This document shows positions 34,076 through 42,500 of a DNA stretch of 64,000 nt, one piece after another. The DNA comes from Acidipila sp. (GTDB lineage Bacteria > Acidobacteriota > Terriglobia > Acidiferrales > UBA7541). Position 1 is the stretch's first letter. Each line of letters starts with the position of its first letter. A program made the translations under genes and the position numbers. Location of the stretch: positions 1 through 64,000 of the forward strand of contig JAAFGT010000008.1 of NCBI GenBank assembly GCA_010365215.1, in the 5' to 3' direction. Under the pieces are notes generated by a model. The model was not told where the DNA came from and searched no databases. It was given only the letters and a program-made list of their open reading frames with translations.

Positions 34076-35023
34076 ATGAGAGCGATAGTAATAAAAAACA
34101 TACACGAAAAAGTGGAGCAAGGCAGCGCCACGCCCTGCCATCCGAATGGCCGCCGTTCACGGCGGCATCGGTCCGGTGATTCCGGCTATGCGCTCCTGGC
34201 GGTTATTTTTCTGGTAGGAAGTATGGTTCTGGCCGCGGCTGTAGCTGCGCCGGTGATTCTTACGCAAGGGAAGCGCGACAAAGAAGAAGAACTCATCTGG
34301 CGTGGAGAGCAGCACGTCCGCGCCATCCGTCTCTACTATCGGAAGTACGGCCGGTTTCCGAAAGCCATCGAGGACCTGAGCAAAGCCAAAAACAACATCC
34401 GCTTTTTGCGCCAGCCCTACAAAGATGTGATGAATCACGAGGACGGCTCGTGGCGCATGATTTACGTCGGCCCCACCGGGCAGCTAATCGGCAGCGTCAC
34501 GCGAGCCAGCATTACCGGACTGCCTCAGCCACCGAACCCTGCAGCAGCTGCCGGCGCGAAACAGCCGCCCGCGGGCACGGCGGTGCCGTCCGCCACCCAG
34601 AAAGCGCTGGCAAATCCCAACGCGAATCCGAATCCCGACCCCAACGCGAATCCTAACCTAGACCAGAATCCGAATCCGGAGGGCGACCCCAGCGGCCAGA
34701 ACCCGGTGGAAGTTGTCGCCACGCCCGTGGCGCCTGTCGCTGCTCCGAAATCCGGTGCGGCCGAGACCGCTTTGCCCGGGCAGGGGCAAGTTTTCGGTGG
34801 AAACCTGATCGGTGTTGCCAGCAAGACGGACAAGAGCTCGATTAAATTTTATAAAGGCTACGGAAAGTATAAGGAGTGGGAGTTTATCTGGGACCCCCAA
34901 GCCGAGGCCGCCGCAGCCGCCGGGCTCACCATTAACCAGTCCGGCGTGCAACCGAATCAGCAGCAAAGTTTGTTTCCGCCGCCCCCGCCGCAGCAACCAC
35001 CGGCGAACCCGCCGCAGCAGTAA
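34076..35023 (+). CDS. Aberrant pseudopilin-like protein with Asn-Pro repeats
   Basis: A 315-residue protein from the ATG at 34076, 14 bp after the previous gene. A long basic leader (residues 1-37, with GRRSRRHRSGDSG) precedes YALLAVIFLVGSMVLAAAVA, a type III-signal-like helix with predicted cleavage after Gly37. The Glu normally at mature position 5 is Ala here. A GspG-like segment follows (RAIRLYYRKYGRFPKAIEDL). Then comes a long low-complexity part with three 8-residue Asn-Pro units (182-205), an Ala/Pro linker, and a second folded piece (FGGNLIGVASKTDKSSIKFY). The end is Pro/Gln-rich. It ends the operon. It may be a pseudopilus tip or non-polymerising subunit; whether PilD cleaves it is unknown. 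Confidence 0.7.
   Translation: MRAIVIKNIHEKVEQGSATPCHPNGRRSRRHRSGDSGYALLAVIFLVGSMVLAAAVAAPVILTQGKRDKEEELIWRGEQHVRAIRLYYRKYGRFPKAIEDLSKAKNNIRFLRQPYKDVMNHEDGSWRMIYVGPTGQLIGSVTRASITGLPQPPNPAAAAGAKQPPAGTAVPSATQKALANPNANPNPDPNANPNLDQNPNPEGDPSGQNPVEVVATPVAPVAAPKSGAAETALPGQGQVFGGNLIGVASKTDKSSIKFYKGYGKYKEWEFIWDPQAEAAAAAGLTINQSGVQPNQQQSLFPPPPPQQPPANPPQQ
34619..34690 (+). repeat. 24-bp in-frame repeat (Asn-Pro-rich) in the pseudopilin
   Basis: Three 24-bp units encode NANPNPDP, NANPNLDQ and NPNPEGDP. Units 1 and 2 share the first eleven bases (AACGCGAATCC...). Copies are degenerate, so the array is not very recent. Confidence 0.75.
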
Positions 35024-35045
35024 GCCGCGGACACAGATCATCCTG

Positions 35046-35073
35046 CATCCTGAGCGATGCGAGGAATCTGCTC
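35046..35073. repeat. Partial copy of a dispersed intergenic repeat
   Basis: The 28 bases starting CATCCTGAGCGATGCGAGG and ending AATCTGCTC match 54321-54348 at 23 of 28 positions. The copy fills the convergent gap between the pseudopilin and HAD genes. It resembles a family of short elements that I recall as common between genes in Acidobacteria. Confidence 0.6.
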
Positions 35074-35077
35074 GTAT

Positions 35078-35917
35078 TCACCCTTGCCCCAGCGCATATC
35101 TCTCAATCGCCATGGCCACGCCGGCGTCGTCGTTGCTTCCGGTCACCGCCCAGCCGTTGGCCTTCAATTCCTGCACGGCATTTCCCATAACGACGGGCAG
35201 ACCCGCATACTCCAGCATCTCGCGGTCATTCAGGTTGTCGCCAATCGCCATTATCGATTCGCGCGTGTAGCCCTGACGCCTGGCCCAGCGCTCCAGTGTC
35301 TTTCCTTTGGTGACATCGGCGTGCAGCACGTCCACCAGCGAGAAGTCGCGGCTCTCATATTCCGTCAGCGCCACGGAAAACTTTTCGCGGTAGTCCAGTT
35401 TGTCCAGCCGCGCGGCGATTTCGCGCATGAGCGCCACAGTTCCGGTGAACATCACTTGAATAGGGTCTTCCACCAGGCACGACTCGAGCGGCGTCACCTC
35501 CCCGATAAATTCGCGGTTGCGCTCCCAATATCCCTTGCGCGATGGATGTTCCCAGTCCAGCGCTTCGAACATGATCTGGTTCTCGCGTGGCCGGTTGAAC
35601 ACCACGGTGGTGGTGTTGCGCTGATCCATCGTCGCCGCGAGGATGCTCCGGGCAATCTCCCGCCCCAGCAGCGTGCGGAGAAACGTCTCGCCCCCTTTTG
35701 ACTTCACCAACGCGCCGTTATTGACGATCATGGTCAGCGCCCGGTCGATCTGCTTTGCCACCGGCAGCGCGAAGTCGAATCGACGCCCGGTGACCAGCGC
35801 CACTTCAATTCCGCTGTCCACCGCGCGAGAGATGGCGCGCAGGTTGGCCGCCGGGATTTTGAAACTGCTGTCGAGCAGCGTCCCGTCGATGTCGATTCCA
35901 ATCAGCCGAATGGCCAT
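35078..35917 (-). CDS. Cof-type HAD-IIB phosphatase
   Basis: A haloacid-dehalogenase-superfamily hydrolase of the Cof type, 279 residues from the ATG at 35917 (a TTG two codons earlier is open). Motif I is DIDGTLLDS near the start, with nucleophile Asp and acid/base Asp. Motif II is the Thr in VALVTGR. The C2B cap lies between about 85 and 200. Motifs III/IV are the Lys in DVTKGKTLE and GDNLNDREML. Substrates of this family are sugar phosphates, nucleotides or flavin phosphates; sequence does not choose. It is convergent with the pseudopilin gene and probably monocistronic. Confidence 0.9.
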   Translation of the reverse strand: MAIRLIGIDIDGTLLDSSFKIPAANLRAISRAVDSGIEVALVTGRRFDFALPVAKQIDRALTMIVNNGALVKSKGGETFLRTLLGREIARSILAATMDQRNTTTVVFNRPRENQIMFEALDWEHPSRKGYWERNREFIGEVTPLESCLVEDPIQVMFTGTVALMREIAARLDKLDYREKFSVALTEYESRDFSLVDVLHADVTKGKTLERWARRQGYTRESIMAIGDNLNDREMLEYAGLPVVMGNAVQELKANGWAVTGSNDDAGVAMAIERYALGQG

Positions 35918-36042
35918 AAACAATTCTATCGTGTTTTGACGGCGCTGCCCGTCTGTTGCAAAGGGAAATCAGCAGAGCTTCACAGCGCCGGGTAACTTTC
36001 TTCTGCGGTCGCCGGCGCTGTTTGTGATAAATCTTGCTGGCG

Positions 36043-36939
36043 ATGAAAGTCCTGATCACCGGCACGGGCGGCCTGCTGGGCCACGGCCTTGCGCGGGTGT
36101 TTGCCGGGCGCCACGACGTCCGGCCGGTCACCCGCGCCGACGCCGACATCACCGATCTTGCCGCCGTGCGTGCCTGCTTTGGGCGCTGGCGACCTGAGAT
36201 AGTCATTCATCCAGCGGCCATACCGGACATCGACGAGTGCGAACGAAATCCGGCGCTGGCGCAGCGCGTGAACGTGGAAGGCACGCGAACTGTCGTTCAG
36301 GCTGCCCGAGAAATTGGCGCCGCCATCGTCCACATTTCCACCGACGCTGTTTTCGACGGCAAAAAGAATTCACCCTACGACATTGACGACCCGGTGGCTC
36401 CTCTCAGTGTTTATGGCCGCACCAAAGTGGAGGCCGAGCGCATCGTCGCGGCTTACCCAGCTCACTGGATTCTGCGCATTCCACTTCTATTTGGGCCGCG
36501 CGCCGCCGGCCATCCCAGTCCTGATTTCGTCGAAAAGGGTCTGCGCCTGGTAGCCGCGGGCAAGCAATACATCGTTGCCAGCGACCAGTTGGGTTCGGCG
36601 CTTTACACGCTGGACGCTGGCCGGGCGATTGAGCAACTGATACTCAAGTCCACTCCAAGCGCCCCGACCTTTGGCCTTTACCATCTCTCGAACGCAGGCT
36701 CATGCACGCGATATGAGCTTGCCCGCCGCGCCGCGGAGATTGCCGGCCTCGACGCGAGTTTGGTGGTGGGCAAGCCGCTGGCGGAAATGGGGCCGCGTGC
36801 GCCGCGCTTGCGTTACGCGGTCATGACTCTCGACTCCCTGGCCAAAGTGGGCGTAGCCCCGTTGCGCCAGTGGCCGCTCGCTCTCGAGGAATTCATTCAC
36901 TCGCTCGGTGGGGGCGAGAAACTTGCCCTGAAAAACTGA
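36043..36939 (+). CDS. RmlD-like dTDP-4-dehydrorhamnose reductase / SDR
   Basis: An extended short-chain dehydrogenase of 298 residues. The NAD(P) loop is TGTGGLLGHGL near residues 7-17. The catalytic triad parts are the Thr in HISTDAVFDG and YGRTK (Tyr-x-x-x-Lys). The string INP-type VIHPAAIPDIDECERNPALA and the late HLSNAGSCTRYELARRAAEI are typical of RmlD_sub_bind. No other rhamnose genes are adjacent, so it may act on another nucleotide sugar. The ATG at 36043 is used. An extended -10-like TGATAAATC lies ten bases upstream. Confidence 0.85.
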   Translation: MKVLITGTGGLLGHGLARVFAGRHDVRPVTRADADITDLAAVRACFGRWRPEIVIHPAAIPDIDECERNPALAQRVNVEGTRTVVQAAREIGAAIVHISTDAVFDGKKNSPYDIDDPVAPLSVYGRTKVEAERIVAAYPAHWILRIPLLFGPRAAGHPSPDFVEKGLRLVAAGKQYIVASDQLGSALYTLDAGRAIEQLILKSTPSAPTFGLYHLSNAGSCTRYELARRAAEIAGLDASLVVGKPLAEMGPRAPRLRYAVMTLDSLAKVGVAPLRQWPLALEEFIHSLGGGEKLALKN

Positions 36940-37041
36940 GATGAGCGTCACAGTAAAGCCAAGCGCGCAATACCCTTCGGCCTGGTGATAGAAGCGGCCG
37001 CGCAAGGAGTGAGCCCATCGCCGTGATAAACTTACGCACTT

Positions 37042-38226
37042 ATGCTCTCAACGATTACTCATCTGGAATGCTCGCGCTGCGCGAAGACCTATCCTCACGA
37101 TCGCTTGCAGAATCTGTGCACCTGCGGGATGCCGTTGCTGGCGCGTTACAACCTGGCGGCCGCCAAGAAAACGCTCACCCCTGAAAATCTCTCGCGTCGC
37201 GCGCCGGACATGTGGCGCTATTCGGAAGTCCTCCCGGGCGGAGCTCCGGTCACGCTGGGCGAGGGCATGACGCCGCTGGTGCGCTGTGAGCGGCTCAGCG
37301 CGGCCCTGGGACTAACGCGTTTATACATAAAAGACGAAGGCCTCAATCCCACGGGCTCGTTCAAGGCGCGTGGCCTTTCCGCCGCGGTCACTTGCGCAAA
37401 AGCCCTCGGCGCGAAGACGCTGGCGATTCCCACGGCAGGCAATGCTGGCGGCGCCTTGGCCGCTTATGCTGCTCGCGCGGGCCTGAAGGCCGTAGTGGCC
37501 ATGCCCCGGGATACTCCGCGCTGCAACGTCATGGAGTGCCAGGCCACGGGAGCAGAAGTGCACATGATTGACGGGCTGATCTCCGACTGCGCGCGTTACG
37601 TGGCCGAACGCAAGGATAGCGAAGGCTGGTTCGACGTCTCCACGCTCAAAGAGCCCTACCGCGTGGAAGGGAAAAAAACTATGGGCTACGAGCTGTGGGA
37701 ACAGTTTGGCGGCCGGCTCCCGGACGTGATTTTCTATCCTACCGGCGGCGGCGTGGGGATGATCGGCATGGCCAAAGCTTTCGACGAAATGGAAGCCATG
37801 GGATGGATCGGCGCGGCGCGCCCGCGAATGGTTGTGGTGCAGGCCGCCGGTTGTGCGCCGGTGGTCGAGGCCTTTGCCAGCGGCGCGGCCCATGCGGAAT
37901 TCTGCCAGAATGCGTCTACCATCGCGTCCGGGCTGCGTGTGCCCAAGCCGCTCGGTGACTTTTTGCTGTTGAATACATTACGCGCCACCGGCGGCACTGC
38001 GATCGCCATCAGCGATGCCGAAATTCTTGCGACGGGACGCGAGCTGGCTGCTGCGGAAGGAATTTTTGCCGCGCCCGAAGGCGCTGCCACCGTGGCCGCC
38101 GCGCGCCATCTGGCTGCGCGAAAATGGCTTGCCGCGGACGAAAAGATCGTGCTGTTTAACACCGGCACCGGCTACAAGTACAGCGAAGCCTGGGAAAAGG
38201 CGCTGGCGCCTCTCACGGTCAGCTGA
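37042..38226 (+). CDS. thrC: Threonine synthase
   Basis: This pyridoxal-phosphate enzyme turns O-phosphohomoserine into threonine and phosphate. The 394-residue protein starts with a small zinc-ribbon-like segment (LECSRCAKTYPHDRLQNLCT, then CG), as in the threonine-synthase type that groups with ThrC of archaea and Bacillus. The PLP lysine is in NPTGSFKARGL, and the phosphate-binding glycine loop appears as PTGGGVGMIGM. The substrate loop TAGNAGGALAAYAA is intact. The gene is single. TGATAAACT lies ten bases before the ATG and fits an extended -10 with almost no leader. Confidence 0.93.
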   Translation: MLSTITHLECSRCAKTYPHDRLQNLCTCGMPLLARYNLAAAKKTLTPENLSRRAPDMWRYSEVLPGGAPVTLGEGMTPLVRCERLSAALGLTRLYIKDEGLNPTGSFKARGLSAAVTCAKALGAKTLAIPTAGNAGGALAAYAARAGLKAVVAMPRDTPRCNVMECQATGAEVHMIDGLISDCARYVAERKDSEGWFDVSTLKEPYRVEGKKTMGYELWEQFGGRLPDVIFYPTGGGVGMIGMAKAFDEMEAMGWIGAARPRMVVVQAAGCAPVVEAFASGAAHAEFCQNASTIASGLRVPKPLGDFLLLNTLRATGGTAIAISDAEILATGRELAAAEGIFAAPEGAATVAAARHLAARKWLAADEKIVLFNTGTGYKYSEAWEKALAPLTVS

Positions 38227-38314
38227 AAGCGGGCGGCGCGAGCAGAAGCGACAAGCATGTTTCCGCATCGACAACCAATAGCTGCTTCCGCTCAAACGGA
38301 GATCAGCGAGCGAG

Positions 38315-38323
38315 TGCTAAAAT
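38315..38323 (+). promoter_or_regulatory. Extended -10 promoter before the gene at 38345
   Basis: TGCTAAAAT (TG 38315-38316, TAAAAT 38318-38323) is identical to the element before the Crp/Fnr gene. The predicted start is near 38330, inside the following 11-bp duplication. Confidence 0.5.
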
Positions 38324-38325
38324 CG

Positions 38326-38347
38326 AGGTCTGGATGAGGTCTGGATG
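38326..38347 (+). repeat. 11-bp tandem duplication covering the start region
   Basis: AGGTCTGGATG is present twice in tandem (38326-38336, 38337-38347). Each copy carries a possible start codon (ATG 38334 and ATG 38345). The first gives a four-codon reading frame (Met-Arg-Ser-Gly-stop) whose TGA overlaps the second ATG. Confidence 0.85.
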
Positions 38348-39124
38348 ATGATCCGTTGCACGACATTTTGCGTGACATTAGTATTTCTGCTTGCGGCCGC
38401 TTCTGCCGCCTCACCTCAGGAGCCGGCGAAATCTCGTCCCGCGGCGCCGGTAGTGGCGGAGAAAGTTCCTACCGTTGAGCAGGTACTCGACGCCTATTTC
38501 AAAGCGATTGGCGGCCTCGACGTCATTCGCAAATTCTCCAGCCGGGTCATGAAAGGATCGTTTGCAGCGCCGGCCATGGGCGTCACCGGTACAGCCGAAA
38601 TCTACAAGGCGGCGCCCGATAAGATGTATTCTCTTGTGCATATCGAATCGGTTGGAGATTTTGTCCAAGGGTACGATGGCCAGGTGGGGTGGTCTTCGGA
38701 TCCTAACAGCGGCTTCCGCGAGCTTGCCGGAGAGGAATTATCCGACAGCCGGCGTCAGAGCCAGTTTTATCACGAGCTCCATTTCATCGAAATCTACCCG
38801 GAGCGGCGCGTCATCGGCAAGGTCAAAGTCGACGAAAAGGACGCCTGGGTAGTTGAGGCCGCGGCGCCCGAGGCGGCTCCTGAGAAGTTCTATTTTGACG
38901 TAGAGTCCGGCCTGATGGTACGGCACGATTCCATCCAAATCACTGCGCAATCTCGCGTCAGCATCGAACAATATTTTTCAGATTACACTTTGGTGGATGG
39001 CTTGCGTTTGCCCACGACCGTCCGGCACATCGACCCGCAGATCACCTGGCAAGTGCATTTTACCGACATCGCGCAGAACGTCCCGATCGAGGCGTCGAAA
39101 TTCGCCAAACCCACGGCACAATAA
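38345..39124 (+). CDS. Periplasmic LolA/outer-membrane-lipoprotein-sorting-like protein
   Basis: The 259-residue protein has a Sec signal peptide (MMIRCTTFCVTLVFLLAAAS, cleavage near ASA). A short Pro-rich linker leads to VLDAYFKAIGGLDVIRKFSS, a string frequent in acidobacterial proteins that resemble LolA/LolB or the outer-membrane lipoprotein-sorting family. A beta-rich domain follows (KGSFAAPAMGVTGTAEIYKA, YDGQVGWSSDPNSGFRELAG). The fold is probably LolA-like, but none of the LolA signature strings of the gene at 23871 are present. An alternative ATG is three bases downstream. The gene is followed 17 bp later by a convergent PilZ gene. Confidence 0.7.
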   Translation: MMIRCTTFCVTLVFLLAAASAASPQEPAKSRPAAPVVAEKVPTVEQVLDAYFKAIGGLDVIRKFSSRVMKGSFAAPAMGVTGTAEIYKAAPDKMYSLVHIESVGDFVQGYDGQVGWSSDPNSGFRELAGEELSDSRRQSQFYHELHFIEIYPERRVIGKVKVDEKDAWVVEAAAPEAAPEKFYFDVESGLMVRHDSIQITAQSRVSIEQYFSDYTLVDGLRLPTTVRHIDPQITWQVHFTDIAQNVPIEASKFAKPTAQ

Positions 39125-39141
39125 TCGTTGAGGAAGTTTTG

Positions 39142-39471
39142 TCACGCCGCCGGCGGCTCGGCCCCGGTCTGCCAAAACGTTTCCACGGGATCGAGCAGCG
39201 CAATTCCATAGCTCCATCGCCCGTTGAGCTTGGCTACGCTACGCCAAGCGATGCGGCATTGGCTGCTGACCCCGGAATTGAGGTTGGTCAGCTTGAGTCT
39301 GTCGTTGAGCTGCAGTTCCGCGGAAAGCGCGATCAGCGCTCCAGCCCGGTTGATCAACAGCGTGTTGGTCTCTTCCAACAGGGGCTGATGATTGCGGTCG
39401 CGCCCTTCCACGCGCAAGGGTATTTTTGCCGGTACGCGCGGGCTGCCCCGCAGATCGCTCTGGTCTGGCAT
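39142..39471 (-). CDS. PilZ-domain protein
   Basis: A small (109-residue) single-domain PilZ protein from the ATG at 39471; a TTG at 39531 could add 20 residues. The N-terminal RxxxR part of the c-di-GMP site is visible as RGSPR. The second motif, normally D/N-x-S-x-x-G, is replaced by LINRAGAL, so Ser is missing. Binding may be weak or absent. C-terminal beta strands (QCRIAWRSVAKLNGRWSYGI) are typical. It lies 11 bp downstream of the giant BNR gene on the same strand and may be co-transcribed. It could act as a receptor for the cyclase at 25897. Confidence 0.78.
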   Translation of the reverse strand: MPDQSDLRGSPRVPAKIPLRVEGRDRNHQPLLEETNTLLINRAGALIALSAELQLNDRLKLTNLNSGVSSQCRIAWRSVAKLNGRWSYGIALLDPVETFWQTGAEPPAA

Positions 39472-39542
39472 CGCACGGAATGATACGGGATGTGCCGGAC
39501 GAGGCGCAAGCGGCTCGCCCGGCGCTTCCAAACGCGGCCAGT

Positions 39543-42500
39543 TTATTTTTTCTGAGTCCCCGGAACCCCCACGGCAGGGAAGTGCTGTTTCTGGATTTTC
39601 TGGTTCAGCTCGGCCAGATCGCGCTCCATCACTTCTTTCCAGATGGCCATTTCCGTACTGGCCTTGGCGCGCATATCCTCGAAGTATTCATAGGACTGTT
39701 GCGTCGGCGCCGTATCCGCGCTGTCTACCACATTTTCCAGCCAGGCCAGCTTGTTGCTGAGCTTGGTCGGATAGTTGCACATGTCTTGCGAGGACCTGGC
39801 CTTCACTTCGAAGAATTCCGCTTCGGCGGGCGACATCTTCTTGTCGATAGCGCTGGAAGCGGCTAGTACTTCCGCAGCGTTGGGATCTCCTTCGAAGCGT
39901 TTGCGAAGGCCTTCGAGCTGCGCGCGCAGGTTGCGCATTTTCATCACTGCGTCGTGCTCCTGGCCGAGCAGCTCGTCGATCTTTCCCACCAGCTCATATT
40001 GCTTTTCCAGGTCCGCTCGCGTCGTGGTGATGCGCGGGTCGAGCTTCACCTCCACCGGCGCGGTATAGCTCTTCCCGGCGACGGTCAACCTGGCCTGATA
40101 CTTGCCGGGCAGCGCCATCGCTCCATGCGGCGCGCCCATGTCCCAGATGGACCCCGGCAGAAGCTCCGGCAGCTTGTAGCGCATGTCCCATACGAAGCGA
40201 TGCATGCCCGCGGTGACAGGCAGGCGCTCGGAATCTTCGTCGTGCACCGGATGTTCCGGCAAAGGTTTGCCCACGACGACTTTCTCTTTGCTGGTAAAGC
40301 TGCGAATGACCTTGCCGGCAGGGTCCATGATGTCCAGAGTGATCTCGTTCTTTGCCGCATCCTTCAAATAGTAATCAATGACCACGCCGGTGGGCGGGTT
40401 ATCGGCCAGGAACGATCCGCGTGCGCGCTCGCTCCGGAAGCGGTAGGCCGGGCCCGGTGTATAGAGGTAAGTGTCGCCCTTGGCCATTTCGGCGTTCACC
40501 TGTCGCAATGGGGAGAGGTTATCCAGAATCCAGAACGCGCGGCCGTGCGTCGCCACCACTAGGTCGTCGTCCTTGATCACTAGATCGTGAATCGGCGTAG
40601 TGGGCAGGTTGAATTGCAGCGGCTGCCATTTTGCGCCGTCGTCCAGCGACACAAACACGCCCGTTTCGGTGCCCGCGTAGAGCAGGCCCTTGCGAACGGG
40701 GTCCTGTCGAATGGCGTGAGCAAAAGTATTTTCCGGAATTCCGTCGGTTATCTTCGTCCAGGTCTTTCCGTAGTCGTGGGTTTTGTAAAGATAGGGACGC
40801 AGGTCGTCAAACTTGTGACGATCCACGGCGATGTACGCCGTGGCCGCATCGGTGGGCGAAGCGTCGAGAATGCTGATCATGCTCCACTCGGGCAGAGCCT
40901 TCGGCGTGACGTTGCTCCAGTTCTTCCCCCCATCGCGCGAGAGGTGCACCATCCCGTCGTCGGTGCCGGCCCACAAAAGGTCTTTCTGAACCGGCGACTC
41001 GGCAAAGGTGAAAATTACATCGTACGTTTCCACGCTGATGTTTTCGTCAGTGATCGGGCCGCCGGAGCGCTGCTGCTTGCTCTTGTCATTGCGCGTGAGG
41101 TCCGGGCTGATGGCCGTCCAGCTCATGCCTTCGTTGGTGGACTTGAACAGAATGTTTCCGGCCATATACAAGACGTGCGAATCGTGCGGGGAAACGATGA
41201 TGGGCTCGGTCCAATTGAAGCGGTATTTCACGTCGGCGGCTTCGTGCCCGTCGGCGTCGTCCGGCCATACCATGATGTTCTGAACCTGCGCGGTGCGGCG
41301 GTCAAAGCGGTTTACGATGCCCCAATAATCTCCCGAGTAAATGATATTGGGATCGGCTGGATTCACCGCCACATATCCGGCTTCTCCGCCGCCGATGGGA
41401 TTCCAGTCGGCGCGCCCGATAGCCCCGAAATCACTGCGGCTGGCGATTCCGATGGCGGTGTTGTCCTGCTGCGCTCCGTAAACACTATAGGGAAACCGCG
41501 TGTCCGTGGTTACGTGATAAAACTGCGCCGTCGGCTGATTGTCCTGCCGGCTCCAGGTTGCGCCCCCGTCCAGCGAAATCGTTGCGCCGCCGTCATTCGC
41601 GTTGATCATGCGCTTCGAATTATTCGGATCAATCCACAGACTGTGGTGATCGCCATGCGGCGTGGCGATGGGCGTCCAGGTGTGGCCGCCGTCCGTCGAG
41701 CGATAAAGAGATGTATTCATCACGTAGACAGTGTCCAGGCTTTTCGGGTCCGCGGTAACGTGCGTGTAGTACCACGGGCGATTCCTCAGGCGATGGTCGT
41801 CGGTAACGTGCGTCCAGTGGTCGCCTCCATCACTCGAGCTGTAAAACCCGCCAGCATCCTCCGCCGCTTCAATGATCGCGTATACGCGGCTGGTATCCGC
41901 CCCAGATACGCTTAAACCGATTTTGCCCATCAGGCCGGTGGGCAATCCGTTGCCTTCGAGATGCTTCCAGGTGCTCCCGCCGTCGGAGGATTTGTAGATC
42001 CCGCTGCCCGGGCCGCCGCTGGTCAGGCTCCACGGGGTACGGTTCGCTTCCCAGAGCGCGGCGTAGAGCACATGCGGGTTTCCTGGATCAAATTCGACGT
42101 CCATGGCGCCGGTCTTTTCGTCCTTGTACAGAATCTTCTCCCATGTTTTTCCGCCGTCCGTGGTGCGGAATACGCCGCGCTCCGCGTTGTGTCCATAGGG
42201 ATGGCCCAGCGCCGCCACATAGACGATGTCAGGATTTGTGGGGTGCACGATAACGTGGGCGATGGCACGCGTGTCGCGCAGGCCGATGTTCGTCCAAGTT
42301 TTTCCTGCGTCTACGGACTTGTAGATTCCGTCGCCGTGCGAGATATTTCCGCGAATGCATGCCTCGCCGGTCCCGGCGTAAACGATATTGGGGTCGGAAG
42401 CGGCCACGGCTACGCTGCCGATGGAGGAAACGCTTTGCTTATCGAATAGCGGCGTCCAGGTCATACCGCCATTCGTGGTTTTCCATACGCCGCCCGAAAC

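Noticed and set aside
34619-34690. Likeness of the Asn-Pro repeats to malaria circumsporozoite NANP repeats
   Set aside because: Short low-complexity units arise independently; nothing else in the protein supports a relation.
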